Shown piece by piece: positions 8,837 through 16,934 of a stretch of 64,000 nucleotides of DNA. The DNA is taken from NCBI GenBank assembly GCA_018826295.1, contig JAHJZX010000021.1, forward strand, positions 181,633 through 245,632, given 5' to 3'. Every line of letters starts with the position of its first letter. Position 1 is the stretch's first letter. The notes under the pieces are model-generated. The model worked only from the letters and a program-made list of their open reading frames with translations. It did not search any database and was not told the DNA's origin. The stretch comes from Gammaproteobacteria bacterium. GTDB lineage: Bacteria > Pseudomonadota > Gammaproteobacteria > Enterobacterales > Alteromonadaceae. The translations under genes and the position numbers were made by a program.

Positions 8837-9922
8837 TTACAGCTTAATCACTAATGCGGTTACCGGTTGGCTGACACAGAGCTGAATTTGCTCGGCGCCA
8901 TGCCCGCTTAGCACACCGCTGCGGATATCACGCACCTGGCCGGATACTTTGTCGCAGACACATTGCAAGCACACACCGATGCGACAGCCAAAGCGCGGTG
9001 CTAAGCCTTGTTGCTCGGCGTTTTGCAATAAGCTGTGTTGCGTACTAAGTGTTACCTCGGTGCTGATGCCGGCGCGGATAAAGCTGGCCGTTAACTGCTT
9101 TGTTGCACTAGCGTGCTCTGACGCTGTCGGCATGGTTAGACCAAATTGCTCTTGCTGAATACTCGCCGGCTTGACGCCGCTCTGGCTTAGTACCAGGCGT
9201 AGTTGCTGCATAAAGGCTGCCGGGCCACACAAATAAAATTGCTTGTTGTAGCTATCAGTACACAGCTGTTGTTGCAGTGTCTCTGCCGGCTCAGTACGAC
9301 TATCTGACAGCGCTAATGTAAACAATGGCTGCCTGGCGGCCAGCTGCTGCAGCTCTGACAGCAAGGCGGCGTTTTCTGTGCCGCGTACCCGGTAATACAA
9401 GGTGACTGCTGCCAACCAGTGGCGTTGGCTTAGCAACATAGCTGCAATGGGCGTAATGCCGGAGCCGGCAGCGACAAACACCGCTGGCGTTGCCGGTTGT
9501 TGCCAGTAAAAATTACCCTGCGCAGCACTGATATTTACCACAGCACCGCTTTGTAATTGTTGTAGCAAAGGGGTAATTTCGCCGGCGTGGTTGATTTTAC
9601 AGCACAGCTGTATTTGGCGCTGGCTTTGCCACAGGCTGACAGGCGAGCAAATACTGAAAGGCCGGCTGCTATAGCGGCCATTGTGGTGAATGGTCAGTAG
9701 CAGATGCTGGCCCGCTATAAAGCCGGGCCAACGGCCGGATACCTTAAAGGTTAACTGCAGCATATCAGTTGTTTGCCACTGTTTAGTCAGCAGGTGGGCG
9801 CGGTACTTGCCGGGTAAAAAGCCCGGCCAAAGCCGCTGTAACAAAGGCAAAAAATATAGCGTTAACGAGTGCTGGTTGCCCAGCATTAAACAAAAATTGC
9901 GCCACAGACGGCGTAAAAACAT
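8837..9922 (-). CDS. Ferredoxin/flavodoxin-type oxidoreductase with 2Fe-2S domain
   Basis: A 361-residue NAD(P)H-dependent reductase. A FAD-binding ferredoxin-reductase-like barrel covers about 40-140 (RPFSICSP is the FAD motif), an NAD-binding domain about 145-240 (GSGITPIAAM, FYLCGPAAFM), and a plant-type 2Fe-2S ferredoxin domain the C-terminus, with CRIGVCLQC as the first three cluster cysteines and a fourth in IQLCVSQP. It should pass electrons from NAD(P)H to the desaturase encoded 11 bp downstream. The start is either ATG 9922 or GTG 9928; neither has a strong ribosome site. A FabR/DesT-like operator lies 40 bp upstream. Confidence 0.88.
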   Translation of the reverse strand: MFLRRLWRNFCLMLGNQHSLTLYFLPLLQRLWPGFLPGKYRAHLLTKQWQTTDMLQLTFKVSGRWPGFIAGQHLLLTIHHNGRYSSRPFSICSPVSLWQSQRQIQLCCKINHAGEITPLLQQLQSGAVVNISAAQGNFYWQQPATPAVFVAAGSGITPIAAMLLSQRHWLAAVTLYYRVRGTENAALLSELQQLAARQPLFTLALSDSRTEPAETLQQQLCTDSYNKQFYLCGPAAFMQQLRLVLSQSGVKPASIQQEQFGLTMPTASEHASATKQLTASFIRAGISTEVTLSTQHSLLQNAEQQGLAPRFGCRIGVCLQCVCDKVSGQVRDIRSGVLSGHGAEQIQLCVSQPVTALVIKL

Positions 9923-9961
9923 CTTCACAGTAAACTAGCTCGCAGCATAAACTGATATTTC

Positions 9962-9979
9962 GGCGTACAGTTGTACACT
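9962..9979. promoter_or_regulatory. FabR/DesT-like operator of the desaturase operon
   Basis: The 18-bp sequence GGCGTACAGTTGTACACT has inverted arms GTACA/TGTAC around a 2-nt centre, and its left half matches the GCGTACA half-site known for FabR-type TetR regulators of unsaturated fatty-acid genes. It lies 40 bp upstream of the reductase start. The identity of the binding protein is inferred, since no fabR or desT gene is in the window. Confidence 0.6.
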
Positions 9980-10130
9980 AAAATATCTGGTAAGGCCAGT
10001 TAAACTATCAGAGCTTGCTATGTGGTTGTGGTATATGCATGAATGTAAACGTAAAAAAATTAAGCTTAAATTTCACCATGCTTATTTTAAGCGCACAACT
10101 GTTCTTTTTTTTGCTTGCAGTTGGCCGGTG

Positions 10131-10604
10131 CTAGTCAGGCGTTTCACCGGCTAATACCCGTTTTTCTTCGTTATCCAGGATCACAGCGCCGGTGCCTTCA
10201 GCGGCCATCCGATCTTCCGGGTTATACAGCGGGCATTTGACCATACTCAGGCAGCCGCAGCCGATACAGCCGGTAAGGTAATCCCGTAGCTTTTGCATAT
10301 AGGCAATGCGTGCATCAAGCATAGTGTGCCAATTTTTAGATAATTGCTGCCAGTCTTCCTGTGTTGGTGTACGGCTATCCGGCAAAGATAAAAAAGCCTG
10401 TTTAACCTCTTCCAGGCTAATGCCCACTTTTTGTGCGGCTTTAATTACGGCTATCCGCCGCAGTACTTCCGGCTTGTAACGGCGTTGATTGCCGTCATTA
10501 CGCCAGCTTTTTATCAGGCCTTTTTGCTCGTAAAAATGCAGCGTGCTGACGTTGATCCCACAGCGCTTTGCTACACGGCCGACACTCCAGGTTGCATCTG
10601 TCAT
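10131..10604 (-). CDS. soxR: SoxR redox-sensitive MerR-family activator
   Basis: A 157-residue regulator. The MerR helix-turn-helix is at about residues 6-75 (SVGRVAKRCGINVSTLHFYE), followed by a dimerisation helix and the 2Fe-2S cluster motif CIGCGCLSMVKC near residue 120, the hallmark of SoxR. When the cluster is oxidised by redox-cycling compounds or superoxide, SoxR remodels its long-spacer promoter and activates transcription. ATG 10604 has an ideal site (GAAGGAGCTTAAA); longer in-frame starts would run through the SoxR box. It is divergent from the mini-ORF, VOC and FMN-reductase genes. Confidence 0.95.
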   Translation of the reverse strand: MTDATWSVGRVAKRCGINVSTLHFYEQKGLIKSWRNDGNQRRYKPEVLRRIAVIKAAQKVGISLEEVKQAFLSLPDSRTPTQEDWQQLSKNWHTMLDARIAYMQKLRDYLTGCIGCGCLSMVKCPLYNPEDRMAAEGTGAVILDNEEKRVLAGETPD

Positions 10605-10647
10605 TTTAAGCTCCTTCATTTTTCTGCAATTTTTTTTCAAAAAACAC

Positions 10648-10678
10648 TTTACCTCAACTTTGGTTGAGGTTTTAACCT
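10648..10678 (+). promoter_or_regulatory. SoxR box within a 19-bp-spacer promoter
   Basis: The 18-bp dyad CCTCAACTTTGGTTGAGG at 10652-10669 has 7-bp perfect arms and matches the known SoxR operator. On the plus strand it sits between a -35-like TTTACC (10648-10653) and a weak -10-like TAACCT (10673-10678) separated by 19 bp, the overlong spacing expected of MerR-type activated promoters. It would drive the genes from 10709 onwards; soxR reads away on the other strand. Confidence 0.88.
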
Positions 10679-10708
10679 GCTGCCAAGTTAATTGCAAGGA
10701 GATATGAC

Positions 10709-10801
10709 ATGAGTGCTGTACCGGACAATTCGGCGCCATGCGGCAACAGCTTTTTATGTCGGTTATTCCAGCTGTTTAACCGCACTATGCAAAATAAGTA
10801 A
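10709..10801 (+). CDS. 30-residue mini-ORF behind the SoxR promoter
   Basis: An ATG at 10709 has an excellent Shine-Dalgarno (AAGGAGATATGAC) and opens 30 codons ending at TAA 10801; the product begins MSAVPDNSAPCGNSFLCRLF and contains two cysteines. It is the first open frame after the SoxR box and ends 31 bp before the VOC gene, which has its own AAGGAG. I recognise no family. It may be a real redox-related micropeptide or a translated leader. Evidence is position, start context and intact frame only. Confidence 0.5.
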   Translation: MSAVPDNSAPCGNSFLCRLFQLFNRTMQNK

Positions 10802-10832
10802 CGCAAAATTTAATATTGATAAGGAGACAACT

Positions 10833-11273
10833 ATGTATCTGGAACATGTAAACCTGGTGGTGAAAGACATTGATGCCATGCTGCATTTTTATCGTGCCGT
10901 GTTTCCACACTGGCGCATTCGCGACGAGGGGCGCGGCAGTTGGTCTGGCAAGCCCCGTAAATGGCTGCATTTTGGTGACGATTATCATTATCTGGCGCTG
11001 AGCGATCATGGCGAAGGTGAAAACCGTGACCTGGCCGGTCACAGTGTTGGTTTTGCCCATTTTGCTTATGTAACTAACAACCTGGATGCGGTGATCGCAA
11101 GGTTACAGGATGCGGGGTATGCCATTGCCAAGCCCGGTGCAGAAGACCCTTACCGTAAAAATATCTACTTTGTTGATCCGGCAGGCTTTGAAGTGGAGTT
11201 TGTCGAGTATTTAAGTGATATACCGGCACAGCGTAACTTAAACCTGGAAAAAGCCCGCAAGGAGGTGTTATGA
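10833..11273 (+). CDS. VOC (glyoxalase/bleomycin-resistance fold) family protein
   Basis: A 146-residue vicinal-oxygen-chelate protein with two beta-alpha-beta-beta-beta modules (about 3-65 and 75-130). The first strand reads YLEHVNLVVKDIDAMLHFY, and the last carries GFEVEFVEYL with a metal-ligand-type glutamate. VOC enzymes include glyoxalases, dioxygenases and antibiotic-sequestering proteins; which one this is cannot be told. ATG 10833 has AAGGAG seven bases upstream. The stop overlaps the next ATG (ATGA), so it is translationally coupled to the FMN reductase and probably part of the SoxR-controlled response. Confidence 0.88.
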   Translation: MYLEHVNLVVKDIDAMLHFYRAVFPHWRIRDEGRGSWSGKPRKWLHFGDDYHYLALSDHGEGENRDLAGHSVGFAHFAYVTNNLDAVIARLQDAGYAIAKPGAEDPYRKNIYFVDPAGFEVEFVEYLSDIPAQRNLNLEKARKEVL

Positions 11274-11821
11274 GAGTACTTGCTTTTGCTGCCAGCAATA
11301 ACCCGCAGTCTATTAATCAACAACTGGCGCTGAGCGTGGCGCGGTTGCTGCCACAGGCGCAGGTGGTGACATTAGATATTGATGACTACGAGCTGCCGAT
11401 CTACAGCGAACGGCGCGAAGCTGAGCTGGGAACGCCAGCACAGGTAACGGCATTTTTACAGCAAATAGCCGAAGCTGACGGCCTTATTGTGTCTTTTGCT
11501 GAGCATAACGGTGGTTTTACCGCGGCATTTAAAAATTTGTACGACTGGGCTTCGCGCAGCCAGCGGCGCATTTTTCAGCATAAACCGGCCATATTTTTAG
11601 CCGCCGCACCCGGGCCGGGCGGCGCCAAAAGTGTGTTGCAAGCCGCAGTGCAAGCGGCGCCTTATATGGGGGCAGAGCTAAGCGCTACAGTGTCGGTGCC
11701 TAATTTTCATCAGGTGTTTGATGCGCAGCATCAGCAGATAAAAGACAGCGCGCTGTTTTTACAACTACAACAAGCAGCGCTGTCGCTGCAGCAACGTATT
11801 ACCCAGGACAAAGCCGCTTAA
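11270..11821 (+). CDS. NADPH-dependent FMN reductase family protein
   Basis: A 183-residue flavodoxin-fold protein of the NADPH-dependent FMN/quinone reductase family (ChrR/YieF-like). Motifs are the N-terminal phosphate-binding loop AASNNPQSINQQLA (about residues 7-20), the EHNGGFTAAFKNLYDW stretch (about 82-97) and a glycine-rich PGPGG near 118. Such enzymes reduce quinones or flavins, often by two electrons, limiting redox cycling. The start overlaps the VOC stop by 4 bp. Its position behind a SoxR box fits protection against redox-cycling drugs. Confidence 0.87.
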   Translation: MRVLAFAASNNPQSINQQLALSVARLLPQAQVVTLDIDDYELPIYSERREAELGTPAQVTAFLQQIAEADGLIVSFAEHNGGFTAAFKNLYDWASRSQRRIFQHKPAIFLAAAPGPGGAKSVLQAAVQAAPYMGAELSATVSVPNFHQVFDAQHQQIKDSALFLQLQQAALSLQQRITQDKAA

Positions 11822-11875
11822 TAGCGGCTTGTTATCAAGATAGGTTATTGAATAATATATGATTAGGACTGTTAC

Positions 11876-12439
11876 GTGAAAAATATCGCAGTGGTGTTTC
11901 ATTCTGCCGGTGGCACTACCAGGCAACTGGCTATAGCGCTGGCGGCCGGTGTTGCTGCTATGCCTGGCGTTACTGTAATACAAGCCGAAATTACCGGTGC
12001 TGATATTAACGCCGGGCGCTTTTGTAATCACAAACTGCTAGCGAAACTAGACAGCGCTGATGCAATAGTTTTTGGCTCTCCCACCTATATGGGCTCAGTG
12101 TCAGCTCAGTTTAAAGCCTTTGCTGATGCGACAAGTGAGCGATGGGAGAGTCAGCTCTGGGCTAATAAAATTGCTGCCGGCTTTACCATAGGCAGCAATT
12201 TCAGTGGCGATCAGCTGCATACCGTGCAGTACTTGCAAATTTTGGCCAATCAGCACGGCATGTTATGGGCGGGGTTGAATATTGCCGGCAACCACAACAG
12301 CGCCGGGCTTAACCGGTTGGGGGCGCAGTCCGGCCTTATCGCCCAATCTGCTGACGGAGCGCTACACGAAACCGATTTACTCACGGCGCGCTACTTAGGC
12401 CAGCGCGTGGCTCAGCTCTGTAATAGGCTGATAACCTAA
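11876..12439 (+). CDS. Flavodoxin-like NAD(P)H oxidoreductase (WrbA-type fold)
   Basis: A 187-residue flavodoxin-fold protein. The FMN phosphate loop (VVFHSAGGTTRQLA, residues 6-19) and the aromatic loop motif FGSPTYMGSVSAQFKAF (about 64-80) are typical of flavodoxin/WrbA-like reductases. GTG 11876 is the start, with AGGA at a good distance (AGGACTGTTAC); the nearby ATG closes after a few codons. It lies 54 bp after the FMN reductase, so it may belong to the same redox-stress transcript or have its own promoter. The substrate is not evident. Confidence 0.85.
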   Translation: MKNIAVVFHSAGGTTRQLAIALAAGVAAMPGVTVIQAEITGADINAGRFCNHKLLAKLDSADAIVFGSPTYMGSVSAQFKAFADATSERWESQLWANKIAAGFTIGSNFSGDQLHTVQYLQILANQHGMLWAGLNIAGNHNSAGLNRLGAQSGLIAQSADGALHETDLLTARYLGQRVAQLCNRLIT

Positions 12440-12470
12440 AATTTGTTGTCTAGACGGCAGCGATTTGGCT

Positions 12471-12962
12471 TCAGAGTATCGACAACAGCTTAACCAGCCA
12501 GCCTGATACATATAAACCCAGGCCAAAAACCGCGTGGGTGATCAGGCTGTGCAGCCGGGCTGTTGGCGGATGCGATGTGCGACTGGCAGCGATACCGGCC
12601 CCCATACCCGGCTGCATCAGCAAAAAAGGCGCGGCAACAGTAACTATGCCAACAGCCAGTGCTGGTAGCAGTGCCGGGTTATGCAGCCAGGTTTCGCCAC
12701 ACACAGTAATTAATAAGCCGGCAAAGGCAATGCCAATTAAATAGTGGGCAATCCAGCCAATACTATGCTCGAAGGGCATAGCAGTTGCTGTAGCAATGGC
12801 GTCGTGGCGGAACTGGCCCTTTGTCATATGCAGCAGCCAGCGGCCAACCATGCCATAGTTGGCCGGCGCTACCCCGAACAGTGTTTTACGCAGCACAGTC
12901 CATAAATCCATTAGCGCTGTAGCGCCGATGCCAATGGTTACGATTGATAGAAATTGATTCAT
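12471..12962 (-). CDS. DUF2938 family membrane protein
   Basis: A 163-residue inner-membrane protein with about four hydrophobic segments (roughly 5-22, 72-92, 100-125 and 138-160). The family features MDLW near residue 18 and the central WLLHMTKGQFRHD and AHYLIGIAFAGLL stretches identify DUF2938, a family of unknown function. ATG 12962 follows CCAGGAGAGCTAA. It is divergent from a MerR-family regulator, and its promoter has the 19-bp spacer of MerR-activated genes, so it is probably the main target of that regulator. Confidence 0.83.
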   Translation of the reverse strand: MNQFLSIVTIGIGATALMDLWTVLRKTLFGVAPANYGMVGRWLLHMTKGQFRHDAIATATAMPFEHSIGWIAHYLIGIAFAGLLITVCGETWLHNPALLPALAVGIVTVAAPFLLMQPGMGAGIAASRTSHPPTARLHSLITHAVFGLGLYVSGWLVKLLSIL

Positions 12963-13000
12963 TTAGCTCTCCTGGCTTGTTTATAGATAACACGGATGTT

Positions 13001-13031
13001 AGCGTACTACCTCAAGTTCACTTTAAGTCAA
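13001..13031 (-). promoter_or_regulatory. MerR-type 19-bp-spacer promoter for the DUF2938 gene
   Basis: On the minus strand a -35 TTGACT (13031-13026) and a -10-like TACGCT (13006-13001) are exactly 19 bp apart, and the spacer carries an imperfect dyad (ACTTAAAGTGAACTTGAGG). This is the architecture MerR-family activators act on. It lies between the divergent DUF2938 and MerR genes, 39 bp from the DUF2938 start. Confidence 0.65.
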
Positions 13032-13040
13032 GGGGTGGTA

Positions 13041-13481
13041 ATGGATATTGCCGAAGTAGCCAAACGCTCGGGCGTGCCGGCTTCAGCTTTACGCTACTAT
13101 GAAGAAAAAGGTTTAATCCGCTCGATTGGCCGCCAGGGCATCCGCCGGGTGTTTCATGACAATGTATTAGAGCGACTGGCACTGATTGCTCTCGGGCAGG
13201 CTGCTGGCTTTACATTGGCTGAATTAGCGCCGATGTTAGGTGAAAAAGGCCAGCCGGATATAGATCGCACGCTACTGCTGAGTAAGGCCGATGAACTGGA
13301 CAACACCATCGCGCAGCTAAGCGCAATGCGCGATGGTCTGCGCCACGCTGCAGTTTGCTCTGCACCAAGCCATCTGCAATGCCCGAAGTTTCGCCGTTTG
13401 CTGGGCCTGGCTGCACATGGTGTTATCAGCGCTGATGGTAAAGCTAAATTAGCTAAATTGCGAAAAGCTAAGCCAGGATAA
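13041..13481 (+). CDS. MerR-family transcriptional regulator
   Basis: A 146-residue regulator with an N-terminal MerR helix-turn-helix (MDIAEVAKRSGVPASALRYY) and wing to about residue 70, then a coiled dimerisation helix (about 85-110). Two cysteines (in CSAPSHLQC, about 115-123) could take part in sensing, but the sequence does not match a known metal-site signature. ATG 13041 has AGGGGTGG upstream; a GTG at 12996 would start inside the operator region. It faces the DUF2938 gene across a MerR-type promoter. A bidirectional terminator follows. Confidence 0.88.
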   Translation: MDIAEVAKRSGVPASALRYYEEKGLIRSIGRQGIRRVFHDNVLERLALIALGQAAGFTLAELAPMLGEKGQPDIDRTLLLSKADELDNTIAQLSAMRDGLRHAAVCSAPSHLQCPKFRRLLGLAAHGVISADGKAKLAKLRKAKPG

Positions 13482-13510
13482 AAAAACCGCTGATTGTCAG
13501 CGGTTTTTTA
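13481..13510. terminator. Bidirectional Rho-independent terminator
   Basis: The stem AAAAAACCGCTGA (13481-13493) pairs perfectly with TCAGCGGTTTTTT (13497-13509) across a 3-nt loop. With A and T tracts on both sides it serves both the MerR gene and the convergent tricorn-like protease. Confidence 0.92.
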
Positions 13511-13525
13511 TTTAACGTTAATAAG

Positions 13526-16500
13526 TTATAAGCCGAGCTTTTTCGGCATGGCCGGGGCTTTGCTGTGATCTTGCGGAGGCCTGGCTTTCAGCTCAGCCAG
13601 CGTATGCGCAATGGCACGTTCCAGCTGTACATCTATGCCTTGGTTTACTGCTATCGGGTCCAGTTCTACTTCTATATCCGGGCTGACGCCTTCGTTTTCT
13701 ACCCGCCATTCACCGTCCGGTGTATAAAAGCGGAAGAACGGCACCACATGAAAACCACCGTCTATCATTGCCGGGTTGGCCGAAATACCAATTAAGCCAC
13801 CCCAGGTGCGGGTACCAATGGTTTTACCCAGAGCCAAACGTTTAAACGACCAGGGCAGGAAGTCACCGCCTGAACCGGCGTCTTGATCAATTAGCATGGT
13901 TTTCGGGCCGTAAATGCCAGCACCGGGCGTGGTGAATACTAAACCATCGCGATCTTTCCAGCCGGATAAAAACGGCCGGCCAAGAATTTCGGTTATGTAG
14001 TTTGCCGCCTGGCCACCGCCGTTGCGCCGCTCGTCAATAATGATTGCAGGCTTGTCGGTTTGGGCAAAAAACATGCGGTTAAAGAAGTAAAAGCCACCAT
14101 CGGCGGTATTGGGCAGGTAAACATAAGCGACTTTGCCGTCAGTTTTGTCTGCCACCAACTGCCGGTTTTGCTCTACCCAGTGCCATAGCCTTAACTGATT
14201 TTCGTTGGCTATTGGCTCGACGGTAATATTACGCCGGTTAATGCCTTTGGCGTTGTCGGCAATACTCAGCACCAGCTGTGTACCAAGGGTATTATCTAAC
14301 AGAGCAAACAGGTTAGTGTCAGCGTTGAGCTCGCGGCCATTGACAGCCAGCAGGTAATCGCCGGCTTTGGCACTGGCGCCCGGTACATTTAACGGTGCCT
14401 GTAAAAAAGGACTCCAGCGATCACCCTGATACACCGTTTTAAACTGATATTTGCCGTTACTGATAGCAAAATCGGCGCCCAACAGGCCCACTTTACTGCT
14501 GTTTTCCTTATGTACATCGCCACCACCTATACGGTTGTGGCCCACTTGCAGTTCGGCAATCATATCAACTAAGACGTCGTTTAAGTCTTCGCGGCGCTGC
14601 AGATGCTTAAGCATTGGCTGGTACTTGGTGTAAATAGCCTGCCAGTTTATGCCGTGCATATTGGCATCATAAAAATACTCTTTTTGCATACGCCAGGCGT
14701 CGTTAAAAATTTGCTGCCATTCCTGCGCCGGATCGACAAAGGCGCGTACGTCAGCCAAACTAACGGCTTTGGCTTCCGGCTTGGCTTTAGCATCGCCTAC
14801 CTGCAGCGAATTGGGCATGCTGTGCAGTAATAGTTTCTTGCCATCCTGGCTTAGCTGGTAATTGGCCAGGTTGTCTTTCACCAGTTCGGATTTTTTCTCT
14901 TCAAAGTCAAAACGGTATAAGCTGCCGTCGTTGTCACTGCGCTGCGCCGGTGGCTCGTTACTGCTGCCGGGCTGGATGCGCTCAACATAAAACAGCGCGC
15001 CATCATCAGCCACGCTTAAACTGTCGTAGTTACGTTCAGCCAGCGGCAGCGCAATAATGCGGTTTTGTAACCCGGCAAGATCAATCTTTACGGCTTTTAT
15101 CGCTGCTTTATCGTCATCTTTATCTTTTTTCGCGGCTTTATCTTCAGCTTTTACTACGGGTTCATCACCGCTTTTCGGCAGTAACGGCGACAGACCGTCG
15201 TTTGCCAGTACATAGGCGTAAATCGCTTTGCGCACCGGGCGTTCGCGGGTGGATAAATCCAGCCCTACCTGTGACGGGCCGGTGTTGACTGAGGCAGTAA
15301 AATACAGATAGTCCTGGGTAAATACCGGGTCGCCGGCATGGCTCATACCATCGGTGATCTGTGTGGTTTTATTGGCATTAAAATCAAACAGCTTAATCTG
15401 GCTAAAATAATTGGCAGCCGACACGGTATAAGCCAGATAGCGGCTGTCGGGCGAGAATGACACACTAAAATCATCACGCCGCTGCGAGCTGTCCAGCTTT
15501 TGGCTGCGTTTGGTTTTAAGGTTAAAGGCATACAGGTTTAAATGGTTGTCGTGATAGGCAAGCAGATTGCCGTCGGGCGAGAAGCTAAGCAGATTAAAAT
15601 AGCCGCTGTCGGATAGGGTAAATACTTCCGGTTCGGTTAAACCATCCTGGTTTTCCAGCACCAACTGGTGCTTATTGCCTTTGTCGGAGATATAGGCCAC
15701 TTTGCTGCCATCCGGGCTCCACAAACCGTCAAATTCGCGCACGCCGCTGCTTAGTGTCAGGTTGCGGGTGCTGCCATCTTTTACTGGTACGGTAAAAACT
15801 TCACCTCGGGCCGATACCACCAAACGTTGGCCGCTGCTGGATATTCGGGCACTGGTCAGGGTCTTGCTGGCATCTTTCCATTGCGGTCTTTTTTGCGCCG
15901 AAGTGGTGTTAATGTCAATGCTCAGTGCTGTGCTTTGGCCACTACTGATATCAAACTGATGCAAAAAGCCACCGGCTTCGTACACTATGCTGTTGCCATG
16001 ACCGGCAGCACTGCGCAAATCCCAGTCGGTATGCCGGGTTAGCTGTTCCACCTGTTTATTGCGGTAGCGAAACAGATTTACTGCGCTGTTATCGCGGTCG
16101 GAGAGAAAATACACCGTATCGCCGAGCCAAAACGGGTTAAATTCATTGGCATTAGGGTGGGGGATTTTCTCCAGCTGTTGTTTTTCCAAATCGATGATCC
16201 ACACCGGTGGTGTCATACCGCCCCGATGCAAACGCCAGCCACTGGCACCGCTGTGCGCCATATTATTTGGCCGGTACGCCAGTTTTTTGCCGTCACTGCT
16301 TAAATCACCTTCAAAGGCGACAGCCTGCATTAACTTTTCCGGATAACCACCATTAACACTGACTTGATATAACTGATTGCTGCGGCTGTTGGCGATTTCA
16401 CGGTTGGAGGCAAATACTACGCTTTTACCATCAGGGCTCCAGCCATTTACCGTATCGGCGCCAGGGTGAAAAGTCAGCCGACTGGGGCTACCCCCGCTGA

Positions 16501-16780
16501 CCGGCATGATATAAACATCAGTGTTGTTATCGTAGGCGGCTGAAAAGGCAATCCAGTTGCCGTCGGGGGAAAATTTGGGCGCAAATTCACTGGCCGGATG
16601 CGTGCTTAACTGGCGTGGATTTTTGCCGTCTTTATCGCTAAGCCAGATATCGCCGCCGTAAACAAAAGCTAAATGCGTGGCGGAAATATCCGGCTGGCGC
16701 AGCAAGCGGGTGCCGTCGCTGGCAAAGGCAGCGCCGCTGGCCAAAGCACATGCCAGCAGCAAGTAACGTGGTGTAAACAT
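13526..16780 (-). CDS. Tricorn-like S41 protease with PD40 propeller and PDZ
   Basis: A 1084-residue exported protease. The signal peptide is 1-20 (SGAAFA). WD40/PD40-type beta-propeller repeats with motifs such as FSPDGNWIAF fill about 30-540, a lysine/aspartate-rich linker follows near 555, then a tricorn C1 region (about 680-760), a PDZ domain (about 760-850) and an S41 peptidase core with the nucleophile S970 in GSGGD. Tricorn peptidases cut oligopeptides into small peptides; bacterial exported versions probably work in the periplasm. ATG 16780 has AAGGAATTCTT upstream. It is monocistronic. Confidence 0.92.
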   Translation of the reverse strand: MFTPRYLLLACALASGAAFASDGTRLLRQPDISATHLAFVYGGDIWLSDKDGKNPRQLSTHPASEFAPKFSPDGNWIAFSAAYDNNTDVYIMPVSGGSPSRLTFHPGADTVNGWSPDGKSVVFASNREIANSRSNQLYQVSVNGGYPEKLMQAVAFEGDLSSDGKKLAYRPNNMAHSGASGWRLHRGGMTPPVWIIDLEKQQLEKIPHPNANEFNPFWLGDTVYFLSDRDNSAVNLFRYRNKQVEQLTRHTDWDLRSAAGHGNSIVYEAGGFLHQFDISSGQSTALSIDINTTSAQKRPQWKDASKTLTSARISSSGQRLVVSARGEVFTVPVKDGSTRNLTLSSGVREFDGLWSPDGSKVAYISDKGNKHQLVLENQDGLTEPEVFTLSDSGYFNLLSFSPDGNLLAYHDNHLNLYAFNLKTKRSQKLDSSQRRDDFSVSFSPDSRYLAYTVSAANYFSQIKLFDFNANKTTQITDGMSHAGDPVFTQDYLYFTASVNTGPSQVGLDLSTRERPVRKAIYAYVLANDGLSPLLPKSGDEPVVKAEDKAAKKDKDDDKAAIKAVKIDLAGLQNRIIALPLAERNYDSLSVADDGALFYVERIQPGSSNEPPAQRSDNDGSLYRFDFEEKKSELVKDNLANYQLSQDGKKLLLHSMPNSLQVGDAKAKPEAKAVSLADVRAFVDPAQEWQQIFNDAWRMQKEYFYDANMHGINWQAIYTKYQPMLKHLQRREDLNDVLVDMIAELQVGHNRIGGGDVHKENSSKVGLLGADFAISNGKYQFKTVYQGDRWSPFLQAPLNVPGASAKAGDYLLAVNGRELNADTNLFALLDNTLGTQLVLSIADNAKGINRRNITVEPIANENQLRLWHWVEQNRQLVADKTDGKVAYVYLPNTADGGFYFFNRMFFAQTDKPAIIIDERRNGGGQAANYITEILGRPFLSGWKDRDGLVFTTPGAGIYGPKTMLIDQDAGSGGDFLPWSFKRLALGKTIGTRTWGGLIGISANPAMIDGGFHVVPFFRFYTPDGEWRVENEGVSPDIEVELDPIAVNQGIDVQLERAIAHTLAELKARPPQDHSKAPAMPKKLGL

Positions 16781-16934
16781 AAGAATTCCTTGTGGTGATG
16801 GTTTTGCATCGACACCAAGTAAAGCACATTGCCGCTAGTGGATAAAATTACCCTTTGTAACAGTTGATGTCTGGCTGGAATTTTTTGCTGATGTTAAGGT
16901 CAGACAATCAACGTAAAAATACAGAGGCAGGTTA

